This document shows, in pieces, positions 42,961-51,217 of a stretch of 64,000 nt of DNA; position 1 is the stretch's first letter; the number at the start of each line of letters is the position of its first letter. Under the pieces are notes generated by a model. It ran no database searches and was not told where the DNA came from. It saw only the letters and a program-made list of their open reading frames with translations. Origin of the DNA: Flammeovirga agarivorans (GTDB taxonomy: Bacteria > Bacteroidota > Bacteroidia > Cytophagales > Flammeovirgaceae); assembly GCF_012641475.1 (NCBI RefSeq), contig NZ_JABAIL010000016.1, positions 31,902 through 95,901 on the forward strand. Reading direction: 5' to 3'. The position numbers were made by a program, and so were the translations under genes.

Positions 42961-44448
42961 CTAATTATACTTACCTGTCTTTGCTACCTTTGGTAAGTAT
43001 TTTAATGACTTGTAGTACATTCCTGTATGTAAATCATTTTCCCCTATAGGTATCCAAATTTCAGGTTCCTTTTTATTACTATATTTCCTTAGTATTCTTC
43101 CTCCCGCCTGCTCTGGATCTCCAACAACAGACAAAAAGATTAAGGTATCAAGCCGTGGTATATCTAAACCTTCAGAAGCAATTGTATCTATCCCAAAAAT
43201 AATTCTGGCTTCCTTTTCTAACTGCTCCTGTAATCGTGGTGATTCCTTAATTTTCTTATACGTCTTAGATGTTAGCAGTATTGGGTCAAGTTCTGACACC
43301 TGATTAAACAAAGCCTCTAATTGAGCTATCCTTTTACCAAGGACTAATATAGCCCTTCCTTCAGTATGTTTTTTCCTGATTAATTCTAGAAACTCATTAT
43401 TCCTTTCCTCAAAGGATCCCATCGCAGTCTCTAAATGTACGTATTCTAATCTTTTTTGAAATATCTTATTCAACGATAGTAGCTCTTCTGTCCCTAGTGA
43501 TTCATCATTCTCACTTCTTATGCTTTCTTCATCGTTAGAACAATAGATAATATTTTCTTTGTAGGTGTGGATACCTGGGATATTAAAGTTCTCTACCTGA
43601 CTTACAAAATCCTTACTGAATTTACCTGCAAAAACAACCTTATTCTTTGGGGTAAATGTGTGTAGTGTAGCCTTTTCAGATTCAGGTCTGCCTTCAGTAA
43701 TAATTACATCCTGAAAATGTTTAATAATTTGCTCCTCCATCCCGTCAGACCTTCTTAGAGTAGCAGTTAGTCCTAATCGATACTTCATTGGAAGCTTAAA
43801 GAAGGATGGAAGTAGTGTCTCACACCCTGTTCGGTGCATTTCATCAAATACAACTAACCCAAATGAGTTTACCCAGGTATCTTTCGGATTAAATCTACTC
43901 TCAAAAAGATCATAGGTCATCACAACAATATCATAGGCTTCAACTATTGAGTTAATTGTATTTTTTTTACTAGCTAAAAGTTTTGTACTAGCTATAATGC
44001 CTACTCCTTCTCCTAGAAACGTATTTATTGAATCTAAAAATTGATCGGCAAGCTGTACTTTAGGAACTAATATAAGTGTCTTTTGCTGTAGCTTTGAGAT
44101 CGTATAACATGCTGAAACAGTTTTACCAAAACCACACTCGGCAACAAGTATTAAGTCTGTTTTTGTACGATATGATTTAAGCAGTTTCGCTAAGGGAGGT
44201 TCTTGGTTACTTCGAAGAGTAGCGGTAAAATTGTATGATGCATGAACAGATTTTGTCAAGTCGAAATCTATTTGATTTGAAAACCTATGCCTCAGCCCTC
44301 TCGGTACTAGCATATGATCCTCCAGATCGATGAAATTCTGACGAACTTTAAATGAAGTATAGTCTTTCACGGTTTGCGAAAGCTCCTCCACTAAACTCTC
44401 ATCATAATTCACGTAGATTGATGACTTAACATAACTCAACATATTCAC
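42961..44448 (-). CDS. SF2 DNA helicase, UvsW-like
   Basis: 495 residues. Motif I AECGFGKT (about 103-110), motif Ia LILVPKVQLA, motif II VVFDEMHRTG (DEMH box), motif III GLTATL, motif V ASEGLDIPRLD and motif VI QAGGRILRK. Similar in plan to T4 UvsW, which unwinds branched recombination intermediates and R-loops. Overlaps the upstream gene by 4 nt. Confidence 0.88.
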   Translation of the reverse strand: MNMLSYVKSSIYVNYDESLVEELSQTVKDYTSFKVRQNFIDLEDHMLVPRGLRHRFSNQIDFDLTKSVHASYNFTATLRSNQEPPLAKLLKSYRTKTDLILVAECGFGKTVSACYTISKLQQKTLILVPKVQLADQFLDSINTFLGEGVGIIASTKLLASKKNTINSIVEAYDIVVMTYDLFESRFNPKDTWVNSFGLVVFDEMHRTGCETLLPSFFKLPMKYRLGLTATLRRSDGMEEQIIKHFQDVIITEGRPESEKATLHTFTPKNKVVFAGKFSKDFVSQVENFNIPGIHTYKENIIYCSNDEESIRSENDESLGTEELLSLNKIFQKRLEYVHLETAMGSFEERNNEFLELIRKKHTEGRAILVLGKRIAQLEALFNQVSELDPILLTSKTYKKIKESPRLQEQLEKEARIIFGIDTIASEGLDIPRLDTLIFLSVVGDPEQAGGRILRKYSNKKEPEIWIPIGENDLHTGMYYKSLKYLPKVAKTGKYN

Positions 44449-44789
44449 TCCCTTTTTTTGCTAAAATTTTGTTCAATGTTCAATTTACGAACTTCTGCTC
44501 GTTTTTTCAACATTGTTTCGCTTTCGGATAAACTTACAAAATTAGAAGTACTAAGGTTGGGTTGACATTGTTTTAGTTGGTTTGTCACTGATCTTATAGC
44601 ATCTAAGATTCCTTGTTTTTTTAAAGGAAGGGGTAATTCATCCACTCCGCTTCTAGTCAAACTTCGTAGGTTTCTGTCGGTAAGTTTTTTGTGAGCATTC
44701 ACCCACTTTTCAGCTTCTTTTTTTGTGGAAAACACTTCTAGTTCCTGGTTAAAGTGTGCCACGTAGAATTTGTATGAACAAGAATTCAT
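44445..44789 (-). CDS. Small protein upstream of the helicase
   Basis: 114 residues: an alpha/beta start (FYVAHFNQELEVFSTKKEAE) and a basic tail. Stop overlaps the helicase ATG (ATGA). First gene of the leftward replication transcripts, divergent from the plus-strand block. Not recognised. Confidence 0.68.
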   Translation of the reverse strand: MNSCSYKFYVAHFNQELEVFSTKKEAEKWVNAHKKLTDRNLRSLTRSGVDELPLPLKKQGILDAIRSVTNQLKQCQPNLSTSNFVSLSESETMLKKRAEVRKLNIEQNFSKKRE

Positions 44790-44952
44790 CTTCTCATGTT
44801 AGTTTTTAAATTTAATTTAATGTCTTACAATTACTAACATTTTGTAATTATTTACAAATAGTAACAAGACTTTTATAGTTCTTTTTTTATAAAAAATATC
44901 ACTAAAAGTTCCATATCCTTTACTTTTTATAAGCATCTATAACAAAAAAGTA

Positions 44953-44960
44953 TATATTTG
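44953..44960 (+). promoter_or_regulatory. -7 element for the plus-strand accessory block
   Basis: TATATTTG, a full TAnnTTTG match, 34 nt before the ATG at 44995; the leader contains TTAAACTTAAAAA. No TTG -33 at normal spacing. Confidence 0.55.
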
Positions 44961-44994
44961 CTATACTATTTGGTTAAACTTAAAAACGTTTGAT

Positions 44995-46008
44995 ATGGAC
45001 TTGTTGAATAAAAAAAGGTCAGTAAGGTTAAATGAATACAAAAAAGAATTCCAATCTGTACCCTTTGATCTGCTCTATCGCCCTATCTACAATGCATCCA
45101 GCATTGCAACTTATGTATTTCCTCTATTCTCCTTTTCGTTAGCTGCGTATTATCTGACAACACGCATGCCTTTCGAATCCCCAATATTTGCAGCTGTACT
45201 TTCTATTCTATTTGCAGTATTTATCGAATTCTTAAAAGGTAAGAGTATCACGTATTTCTTTAAAAGTTTTTATAGAAAAACAGATACAACCGCCATCGGT
45301 GTATTAGCCTCTACCCTACTCTGCATGTCAATTGCTGCAAGCTTTTTTGGAGCTATCGACCTAAAGAAAGATACCGATGTAAAACATAAGGAGTTTGTTG
45401 AAAATCTAAACACAAAAAGACTAGCTCTTGCTGAAAAACAAATGCATGAAAGACGAAGATTGCAGACTGAGTATGAAAAGTTCGTAGAAGCAAATACCGT
45501 ATACTTTGGTAAAGACGATAATGGAAAGAAAAAATTTGGTCTAAACTCAAGATCTATAAAAACCTCTAACGCCTTCCAAAAACGAATTTCTGACCTTCAA
45601 CAAAAACATGAAAAATCCTTACAGGAGCTTACAGAAACTAATAAAGTTCTTATAAGTGATTCTAAAAACGACCTAACAGAATCTATAATAATGTTTGCTA
45701 TAATAGCACTGCTTATTGATCTCTTTATAGCAACATCAAATTGGTTCCGAGTTTACTACAAATACAAGTCTGCTGAAGAATTGATCTTTGAAGAAAAATT
45801 TGGTAAAGAGTTGGATGAAGAACCTCTGGAGCCGGATCCTGAACGAATGCCAACAGTAGGGGAAGTTTCCTTACAAAATGAATCTGCAAAAGTAATCTCT
45901 ATAGTCAATGATTTGAGAAAGGGAATAACACACAATAAAACACTGATGGAAAAGCACAAAACAAACCCACGAACAATAGCAAGAGCAAAGAAATTTGTAG
46001 CCTCATAA
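44995..46008 (+). CDS. Four-TM protein with coiled coil and C-terminal helix-turn-helix-like end
   Basis: 337 residues. Predicted membrane helices at about 33-53, 58-78, 102-122 and 224-246; a charged coiled coil at about 125-215 lies between the third and fourth. The last 40 residues (IVNDLRKGITHNKTLMEKHK, then NPRTIARAKKFVAS) look like a small helix-turn-helix. Not recognised. A membrane-linked regulator or exclusion protein is possible. Confidence 0.78.
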   Translation: MDLLNKKRSVRLNEYKKEFQSVPFDLLYRPIYNASSIATYVFPLFSFSLAAYYLTTRMPFESPIFAAVLSILFAVFIEFLKGKSITYFFKSFYRKTDTTAIGVLASTLLCMSIAASFFGAIDLKKDTDVKHKEFVENLNTKRLALAEKQMHERRRLQTEYEKFVEANTVYFGKDDNGKKKFGLNSRSIKTSNAFQKRISDLQQKHEKSLQELTETNKVLISDSKNDLTESIIMFAIIALLIDLFIATSNWFRVYYKYKSAEELIFEEKFGKELDEEPLEPDPERMPTVGEVSLQNESAKVISIVNDLRKGITHNKTLMEKHKTNPRTIARAKKFVAS

Positions 46009-46016
46009 AAAGTAAT

Positions 46017-46043
46017 AGGAGAGTGTAATTACTCTCCTTTTTT
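46017..46043 (+). terminator. Hairpin terminator
   Basis: AGGAGAGT (46017-46024) pairs with ACTCTCCT (46031-46038), then T5. Ends the membrane-protein transcript. Confidence 0.85.
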
Positions 46044-46053
46044 ATTGGATTTG

Positions 46054-46073
46054 AAGATTATTATAGTTATCTT
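46054..46073. repeat. Palindromic operator-like site, copy C
   Basis: AAGATTATTATAGTTATCTT; its reverse complement matches copy B at 18 of 20 positions. Lies 21 nt before the 46095 gene. Confidence 0.6.
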
Positions 46074-46094
46074 GAAATGTAATAATTCATAAGA

Positions 46095-46418
46095 ATGGAA
46101 AACGAATTTCTAAACATACTTGGTAGTCTTTGGGGTACAGATATAGCCTATCAAGAAAGCCCTGAAACTACAAAATTGATCCTAAAAGCGATGGAGAAAG
46201 CATTCGCTTTGGGAAGACAGGACAACTTCATACAAGTAGATCTACAAACTCCTAGTGAGTTAATACCCGTGCTTGCGAAAATATCGCATCTCTCCAGCTT
46301 AGGAACCTCAGAGTATTATGAGGTTGTCTATTACTCAGAGTCGGGATGGAATTCTTACGCAGGAAGTAAAACCTTTGACGATGGGGAAAAAGTTCTGTCT
46401 TGGAAGTATTGTACATAG
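46095..46418 (+). CDS. Unknown 107-residue protein
   Basis: 107 residues, alpha/beta (MENEFLNILGSLWGTDIAYQ; YYEVVYYSESGWNSYAGSKT). First of the plus-strand small-gene block. Not recognised. Confidence 0.68.
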   Translation: MENEFLNILGSLWGTDIAYQESPETTKLILKAMEKAFALGRQDNFIQVDLQTPSELIPVLAKISHLSSLGTSEYYEVVYYSESGWNSYAGSKTFDDGEKVLSWKYCT

Positions 46419-46447
46419 AATTAATAAATAGTCAGAATAAATCTATC

Positions 46448-46506
46448 AGTAAGGGAGTAGTCACTACAAGGTTTTAAACCTTTCAGAAATTTTCTGATCC
46501 CTTACT
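46448..46506 (+). other. Perfect 59-nt cloverleaf (four-way junction) sequence
   Basis: P1 AGTAAGGGA/TCCCTTACT (46448-46456, 46498-46506); P2 GTAG-TCA-CTAC (46457-46467); P3 AAGGTT-TTA-AACCTT (46468-46482); P4 TCAGAA-ATT-TTCTGA (46483-46497). All four helices abut with no unpaired linker and each hairpin has a 3-nt loop. Not a tRNA: loops and lengths are wrong. It lies 17 nt before a small gene. Role unknown (regulatory RNA, or a DNA cruciform). Confidence 0.8.
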
Positions 46507-46523
46507 AATCAAAAACTAATAAG

Positions 46524-46691
46524 ATGAAGAAGGTAAGTTTTAACATAAGCCCACCTGTACCTTGCACAGAAGAGCAGTTTCGAGAGTGGATTGAATACAA
46601 CTTGGGAGCGATTGCTTCAATAAGTCTAGATAATCCATTGTCAGATTTTGAGTTGGAGGTGACTAATTACCTACAAATTGAAATAGATTAA
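46524..46691 (+). CDS. 55-residue acidic peptide
   Basis: ATG 46524 to TAA 46691: MKKVSFNISPPVPCTEEQFR and on to LEVTNYLQIEID. Balanced composition and 3-nt gap to the next gene support coding. It is the first gene after the cloverleaf. Not recognised. Confidence 0.68.
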   Translation: MKKVSFNISPPVPCTEEQFREWIEYNLGAIASISLDNPLSDFELEVTNYLQIEID

Positions 46692-46694
46692 GCT

Positions 46695-46922
46695 ATGATT
46701 GAAGAACTATTAAGCAGTAACCTATCTCGATTGAGTATAGCTGCAAATCTCGATGTAGAACAAGTAACTCTCCGTTTAAAAGCTGTCTTAGAAAATAGAA
46801 AGTTAGTTGCAAAACAGCTACTTAATCTTACTCACAATGAGGAGGAACAAATAAAGCAGCTCTCCGAAATTTTAAAGTACCATGATGTTACAATATGTAA
46901 ACTACTTGGGATGAAACCTTAA
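46695..46922 (+). CDS. 75-residue helical protein
   Basis: Helical (MIEELLSSNLSRLSIAANLD, a helix-turn-helix-like start; LLNLTHNEEEQIKQLSEILK). Not recognised. Confidence 0.65.
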   Translation: MIEELLSSNLSRLSIAANLDVEQVTLRLKAVLENRKLVAKQLLNLTHNEEEQIKQLSEILKYHDVTICKLLGMKP

Positions 46923-46931
46923 GTCTTTAAC

Positions 46932-47075
46932 GTGGAGCAATGCAAAAAAATAAATACCTGGTATGGTGGAATTCAATGGCTGACAAGTCAGAATAGAAAT
47001 ACTACTGAAAGACACCCTAACCAATTAACCGAAACCGAGATTCAAGAGATTTATAAACTACGTTTTAGAAATTGA
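46932..47075 (+). CDS. Candidate 47-residue peptide with GTG start
   Basis: GTG 46932 to TGA 47075, in the same frame as the preceding gene and only 9 nt after its stop. The translation (VEQCKKINTWYGGIQWLTSQ; TETEIQEIYKLRFRN) looks protein-like. It may be a separate gene, or a tail cut off by a nonsense change. Confidence 0.4.
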   Translation: MEQCKKINTWYGGIQWLTSQNRNTTERHPNQLTETEIQEIYKLRFRN

Positions 47076-47077
47076 AT

Positions 47078-47425
47078 ATGATAAAGCTTTACAGATACAC
47101 CCAAGGAAATGTCCTGAATTCTGAATTTGGTTTTCCGGATATTTCTAAACCTATCCTCAGCGAGTTTGAGGTGATCACAGAAACAGATAAGGGATATTGG
47201 ATTAAGCCCTATAAGAAAGACGATGGAATAACCTTCACATCTGGAGTTTACTTCTTCAATAAAAAATGGGTCCCAAAAGAGGGTGTTAATCTTTTTGCCT
47301 TTACAGAAAAAAATAAAGCAATGTTCAATTTAAAAAAACGAACAGAGAAAAGAATTAAAATTTTGCAAAGGCAGATGTTGCTTTCAAAGATGACTTTAAG
47401 GATGGTTGAAAATGAAAGTGTTTAG
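47078..47425 (+). CDS. Unknown 115-residue protein
   Basis: From ATG 47078 (MIKLYRYTQGNVLNSEFGFP), 2 nt after the previous frame. Beta-rich (YWIKPYKKDDGITFTSGVYF), basic end. Not recognised. Confidence 0.68.
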   Translation: MIKLYRYTQGNVLNSEFGFPDISKPILSEFEVITETDKGYWIKPYKKDDGITFTSGVYFFNKKWVPKEGVNLFAFTEKNKAMFNLKKRTEKRIKILQRQMLLSKMTLRMVENESV

Positions 47426-47615
47426 GGTAAATAAAGAGAGTGCGGGAAGGTACGTTCCTCAGATGCAATTCAAATTCAGAGGTAGATATAAAAATATTCT
47501 ACGAAAAAGCGGGGAGATTGCATTCAGAACATTTAAAGAAGCTGACTTATTTCATAAGAAATTGAACTACGAAAAAGTTCAAGAACAACTAAAAACAGCT
47601 ATACTAGTCGATTAA
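47412..47615 (+). CDS. Small basic protein
   Basis: 67 residues from ATG 47412 (MKVFRVNKESAGRYVPQMQF), overlapping the previous gene by 14 nt. Basic, beta then helix. Not recognised. Confidence 0.62.
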   Translation: MKVFRVNKESAGRYVPQMQFKFRGRYKNILRKSGEIAFRTFKEADLFHKKLNYEKVQEQLKTAILVD

Positions 47616-47620
47616 ATGCT

Positions 47621-47863
47621 ATGGATAAAAAAGATAATACAGCTAATAAATCTAGTGTATTAGATAATAACCTATCAACTGATACGCATCGATGGGTTTG
47701 TGAAAAAGAGGGTAAAATACTAATACGCGGGAGTTGGAGTAATAGACTTCAATGCAATGGGTGTGGTAATTGGTGCTTTGTCCATTCAGCTAGTGATGGA
47801 AAGTATTATTGCGGTGAGTGTAAAACTACAGCGGTAAAAGAGGGGGATGCGATACTCTGGTAA
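47621..47863 (+). CDS. Small zinc-ribbon protein
   Basis: 80 residues. CNGCGNWC (about 46-53) and CGEC (about 65-68) give two Cys pairs of a zinc ribbon, after a disordered start. Such small ribbons are often phage regulators; the target is unknown. Confidence 0.7.
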   Translation: MDKKDNTANKSSVLDNNLSTDTHRWVCEKEGKILIRGSWSNRLQCNGCGNWCFVHSASDGKYYCGECKTTAVKEGDAILW

Positions 47864-47920
47864 TATGTAATTAGCTTGGGTATTTAAGTTATAAAAAAGT
47901 TTAGGTAAATTTTATAGACC

Positions 47921-48115
47921 ATGCAAGGAAGAGTAAAGTTAGACAAGACCCAAAAACATACCATGTGGGATTTAACTAAAGACGAAAAGGAGTTACAGAA
48001 ATCCTATGAGGGGAAACCTTATCAACGAGTCCAATGTAGCTTATGTGTTTTTGAATACACACACTGTAGAGATAGACACTTAACCTGTAAAGAAAAGGGG
48101 GGGTTTTGGACATAA
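47921..48115 (+). CDS. Small Cys-containing protein
   Basis: 64 residues, with CSLC, then C and C (about 39-57) and a His between them, perhaps one zinc site. Lys-rich start. Not recognised. Confidence 0.62.
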   Translation: MQGRVKLDKTQKHTMWDLTKDEKELQKSYEGKPYQRVQCSLCVFEYTHCRDRHLTCKEKGGFWT

Positions 48116-48152
48116 TTGTAGTTAGTATTGAGTATAAAAATTTGTTTTTTAC

Positions 48153-48746
48153 ATGAAAATAGAAACTAATAAGAACGGAGAAATAATACTAAAAGAGGTT
48201 TATTCTAGTATAGGATTAGAGTCTGACAACAAAGAACTTCTTGACATTTGTATGAGAGATTCGGGTTTTGAGTTTAAGTACAACGGACAGTTGTACGAAG
48301 CCAAACAGGGTAAAGTTAGAAAACTAAAAGGGCAATTAGATACTGCTAGTGATAGTTCAGAACTTGCTAAAGCTAAAGAAGAGCATGACCAATACAAGAA
48401 TCTGTGGGAACAAATTCAAGAAAGTTTAGATGAAATGAATGAAAATCACACTTTAAAATCTGATTCAGCTTTAATTGATGATATAACCGAATTTGGTAGG
48501 GGCGTTATGGAAATTCATAGCGCGGATTTAGAGCGATTAATAAGAGAAAAACATCTATTAGAAGAAAAGGTAAACTCCTTAATAGAATTGATAAATACTA
48601 AAGAAGCAATTGAAGAATATTCTGAAAACATAAATGAATGCAGAAAAGAATTACTTTTATCAGCTATTTGTCAATATACAAAACGCAATACGCAGAAAGA
48701 AATACAAGAAGTTGAGAAATGGATAGAAACTGATTTCAGAAAGTAA
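48153..48746 (+). CDS. Coiled-coil protein, unknown
   Basis: 197 residues. Residues 60-160 form a Glu/Lys-rich coiled coil (ELAKAKEEHDQYKNLWEQIQ; RLIREKHLLEEKVNSLIELI). N-terminal part is beta-like (DSGFEFKYNGQLYEAKQGKV). Not recognised. Confidence 0.7.
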   Translation: MKIETNKNGEIILKEVYSSIGLESDNKELLDICMRDSGFEFKYNGQLYEAKQGKVRKLKGQLDTASDSSELAKAKEEHDQYKNLWEQIQESLDEMNENHTLKSDSALIDDITEFGRGVMEIHSADLERLIREKHLLEEKVNSLIELINTKEAIEEYSENINECRKELLLSAICQYTKRNTQKEIQEVEKWIETDFRK

Positions 48747-48804
48747 TTGTGGCTAACGATTAGTATATGAAATGTGGAGCAAAGCGGAATTAAATAATGA
48801 AATA

Positions 48805-49143
48805 ATGAGCGACTATAAAATAAGCGTAACACCTGAGACTTTTCCTAATGGAATGATAAAGCTAACATTTACCTCTAATGGTGGTAAGTTTGGTACTGAT
48901 GAATTGCTAGATGTTATTAAAATGACACCTGAGCAACTATTGAATATACTGCAAGCGAATGAAGCCACTACGAGCGAAAACAAAGCATTGGATATAGATA
49001 TTGTTAGCAACTATGATAGTTACAACTATCAATATCATAAAGATTTAGAAGAATGTGTTGGCAAGTTATTAGATTCAATAGATAAAGGTAAAATTTCGCA
49101 ACGTGCTGTAATGGGATTAAGGATATTAACCAACAGAAAGTAG
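48805..49143 (+). CDS. Unknown 112-residue protein
   Basis: From ATG 48805 (MSDYKISVTPETFPNGMIKL), a start with better protein character than the one at 48772. Similar sequences (GTGGCTAACGATTA near 48750, GTTGCTAACATTAA near 49143) follow this gene and the preceding one, as in gene cassettes. Not recognised. Confidence 0.65.
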   Translation: MSDYKISVTPETFPNGMIKLTFTSNGGKFGTDELLDVIKMTPEQLLNILQANEATTSENKALDIDIVSNYDSYNYQYHKDLEECVGKLLDSIDKGKISQRAVMGLRILTNRK

Positions 49144-49188
49144 TTGCTAACATTAAATAAATACATTGCACAATTACCTAAACTAACT

Positions 49189-50121
49189 ATGAGCATTAAA
49201 TTTATAGACCTTTTTTCAGGAATCGGAGGGTTTCACCAAGCCCTCAAAGAGCTGGGGCATGAGTGTGTTTTTGCTTCAGAAATTGACTCCCATGCAGCAA
49301 CGATATATAAAGAAAATCATCAACTAGAACCTGCGGGAGATATTACTAAAATTCATGCAAGTAAAATTCCAACACATGATCTTTTATGTGCGGGATTCCC
49401 TTGTCAATCCTTCTCCGTCTCTGGTAAACAAAAAGGATTTGAGGATACTAGGGGAAATCTATTCTTTGAGATTACAAGGATTTTAGAACACCATAGCCCG
49501 AAATTTTTTTTACTAGAAAATGTAAAGAATATCATCACGCATGATAAAGGGAAAACATTTAATACGATCATCAACACCTTAGAGGGCCTTGGGTACAAAG
49601 TATTCACAAAGCTGATTAATGCATCTGAATTTAAAACAGGACAGGCAAGAGAGCGGGTATATTTTGTAGGTATTCGAAAGGATATTTCTACAAAGAAATT
49701 TAGCTTCCCGAAAAAATTGGGATACAAGTCCGTGCTTGATGTTGTAGAAAATTTACATGAAAAAGGGATCAAAAGAGAGGACTATCTATTTTCAGCTAGC
49801 AGCTTAACTCTAGGCAATTCAGTTATAGAAAAACCCCGTCAAATAGGGATTGTCAATAAAGGAGGACAGGGGGAAAGAATCTACGATGCAACCGGACAAG
49901 CTATCACCTTATCCGCGTCTGGGGGAGGTGTTGGTGCAAAAACAGGGCTGTACCTAATAGGAAATTCAGTGAGAAGGTTGACTACAAGAGAGTGTGCAAG
50001 ACTGCAAGGCTTCCCTGAGCATTTCATTATTGACAAAAAAGAGTCTCAAGCATACAAACAATTTGGGAATGCAGTATGCGTACCTGTTGTGAAAAGTATA
50101 CTAAAAAACCTCTTAAACTAG
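49189..50121 (+). CDS. C5-cytosine DNA methyltransferase (second)
   Basis: 310 residues from ATG 49189. All main motifs are classical: DLFSGIGGF (motif I), GFPCQSFS (motif IV, C72), LLENVKN (motif VI), GQARERVYFVGI (motif VIII) and C-terminal RECARLQGFPE and FGNAVCVPV. The target domain differs from the other methylase, so another site is likely. No restriction partner was seen. The start codon is chosen because the conserved part begins five residues later. Confidence 0.94.
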   Translation: MSIKFIDLFSGIGGFHQALKELGHECVFASEIDSHAATIYKENHQLEPAGDITKIHASKIPTHDLLCAGFPCQSFSVSGKQKGFEDTRGNLFFEITRILEHHSPKFFLLENVKNIITHDKGKTFNTIINTLEGLGYKVFTKLINASEFKTGQARERVYFVGIRKDISTKKFSFPKKLGYKSVLDVVENLHEKGIKREDYLFSASSLTLGNSVIEKPRQIGIVNKGGQGERIYDATGQAITLSASGGGVGAKTGLYLIGNSVRRLTTRECARLQGFPEHFIIDKKESQAYKQFGNAVCVPVVKSILKNLLN

Positions 50122-50133
50122 GTCTAAGAGGTT
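50107..50133 (-). terminator. Terminator of the lysis cassette
   Basis: AACCTCTTA (50107-50115) pairs with TAAGAGGTT (50125-50133), followed by T6 on the minus strand. It overlaps the end of the converging methyltransferase gene. Confidence 0.8.
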
Positions 50134-50162
50134 AGTTGGAACAAAATTATTGTATTGTGAAT

Positions 50163-50594
50163 CTATGTTTTTTTAACTAATTGCCAATGTGGTTTATCCC
50201 ATCCCGTTGATCCCCAGAAGCCACCCCATTCGAGTACATAACTTCCGGTTTTCCCTTCTGCTACCATATTGGCCCAGACCGTAAACATGCATTGAGCAAA
50301 ATCGAAGAAACCTTCAATAAACTTATATGTTCCCTTACCATTTACGTAAGGAATAACATCTATCGCAAGCCCTGATTGATGATAGCTTTTATCTTCATAC
50401 CCATCTAATTCACTATTTCCCTGTTGGAAAATTTTAAACTGTTCTTCAGCCGAACGTTTACCTCCCCAAAGTGGAATAGTCATATCACAATGCCCTTTAC
50501 GGTACATCATAGCTAACGCTCTGTCGGTAAGTTCAATTAGTAAGCTGTCTACACCTGCTCTTCGCTTATTGGAAGTTTCTCCGAAAATGTACAT
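50163..50594 (-). CDS. Endolysin, M15-type peptidase
   Basis: 143 residues. GKRSAEEQFKIFQQG, HQSGLAIDV (His72, Asp79) and DKPHWQL (His about 137) form the zinc site of L-Ala-D-Glu peptidases of the M15C type, used by phages to cut peptidoglycan. No signal peptide, so release depends on a holin. Last gene of the lysis cassette. Confidence 0.9.
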   Translation of the reverse strand: MYIFGETSNKRRAGVDSLLIELTDRALAMMYRKGHCDMTIPLWGGKRSAEEQFKIFQQGNSELDGYEDKSYHQSGLAIDVIPYVNGKGTYKFIEGFFDFAQCMFTVWANMVAEGKTGSYVLEWGGFWGSTGWDKPHWQLVKKT

Positions 50595-50599
50595 AAGAG

Positions 50600-50884
50600 T
50601 TACTTTAGATTGTCAATCTTGGTTTCTATCCTGTTTAGCTGAGTGACCAGCATTGCTACTACCGTTTTATCCGCCTTTTTTTGCTCAAGACTATTTTCAG
50701 CTTCCTTAATCTCTAATCGTATTAAAGAATCCTGAGCTTTTAAGTCTAGAACGTCTGCCTGAATATCCTCGATTTCAGTTTTCATTACAGCAAGGGCTCT
50801 TGAGTATCCCAAATACCCTGTTGTAATCGGAGCAATGATTGAAATGATAATAGCAAATATTGAGATGTATTTCTCCTTCAACAT
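50600..50884 (-). CDS. Membrane-anchored coiled-coil protein, Rz/spanin-like
   Basis: 94 residues. One N-terminal membrane helix (ISIFAIIISIIAPITTGYLG, about 7-26) then a long coiled coil (residues 35-94). This is the layout of inner-membrane spanins; the assignment rests on topology and position between holin-like and endolysin genes. Confidence 0.65.
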   Translation of the reverse strand: MLKEKYISIFAIIISIIAPITTGYLGYSRALAVMKTEIEDIQADVLDLKAQDSLIRLEIKEAENSLEQKKADKTVVAMLVTQLNRIETKIDNLK

Positions 50885-50887
50885 CTA

Positions 50888-51160
50888 CTATTCTTTGGAA
50901 AAGAAGCCCTTGGCGTAGAGTAAAATCACAGATGGTATAGATTTACCCTTTCCGACTGTATGTTTAAACAAATAGTTTAATCCATAAATGAGTACCATGA
51001 CCGCAACTGTCCAAGGCGACAATGCAAGAATCTGGTTGAACAACTCGTCTGAAACTCCTGTCATAGAAGAACTCACAGAATCCTTTAAGTCAGAAGCGAA
51101 TGTACTAACCCCAACTACAAAGAGTAGGAGCGTACATAGTAGCATTTTTATCAAGCGCAT
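50888..51160 (-). CDS. Holin-like membrane protein
   Basis: 90 residues with a hydrophobic N-terminus (MLLCTLLLFVVGVST, signal-like) and a second helix (WTVAVMVLIYGLNYLF, about 50-65), ending in a basic tail. Topology and place at the head of the lysis cassette suggest a holin. Confidence 0.6.
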   Translation of the reverse strand: MRLIKMLLCTLLLFVVGVSTFASDLKDSVSSSMTGVSDELFNQILALSPWTVAVMVLIYGLNYLFKHTVGKGKSIPSVILLYAKGFFSKE

Positions 51161-51217
51161 ATTTATAGTATTTGACCTTAACTAATTCAAAGGTGTGTAG
51201 GATAATGTAGACCGTCA

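Noticed and set aside
46448..46506. tRNA gene
   Set aside because: It folds as a cloverleaf, but the loops have 3 nt, the acceptor stem has 9 bp and there is no anticodon loop or T-loop sequence.
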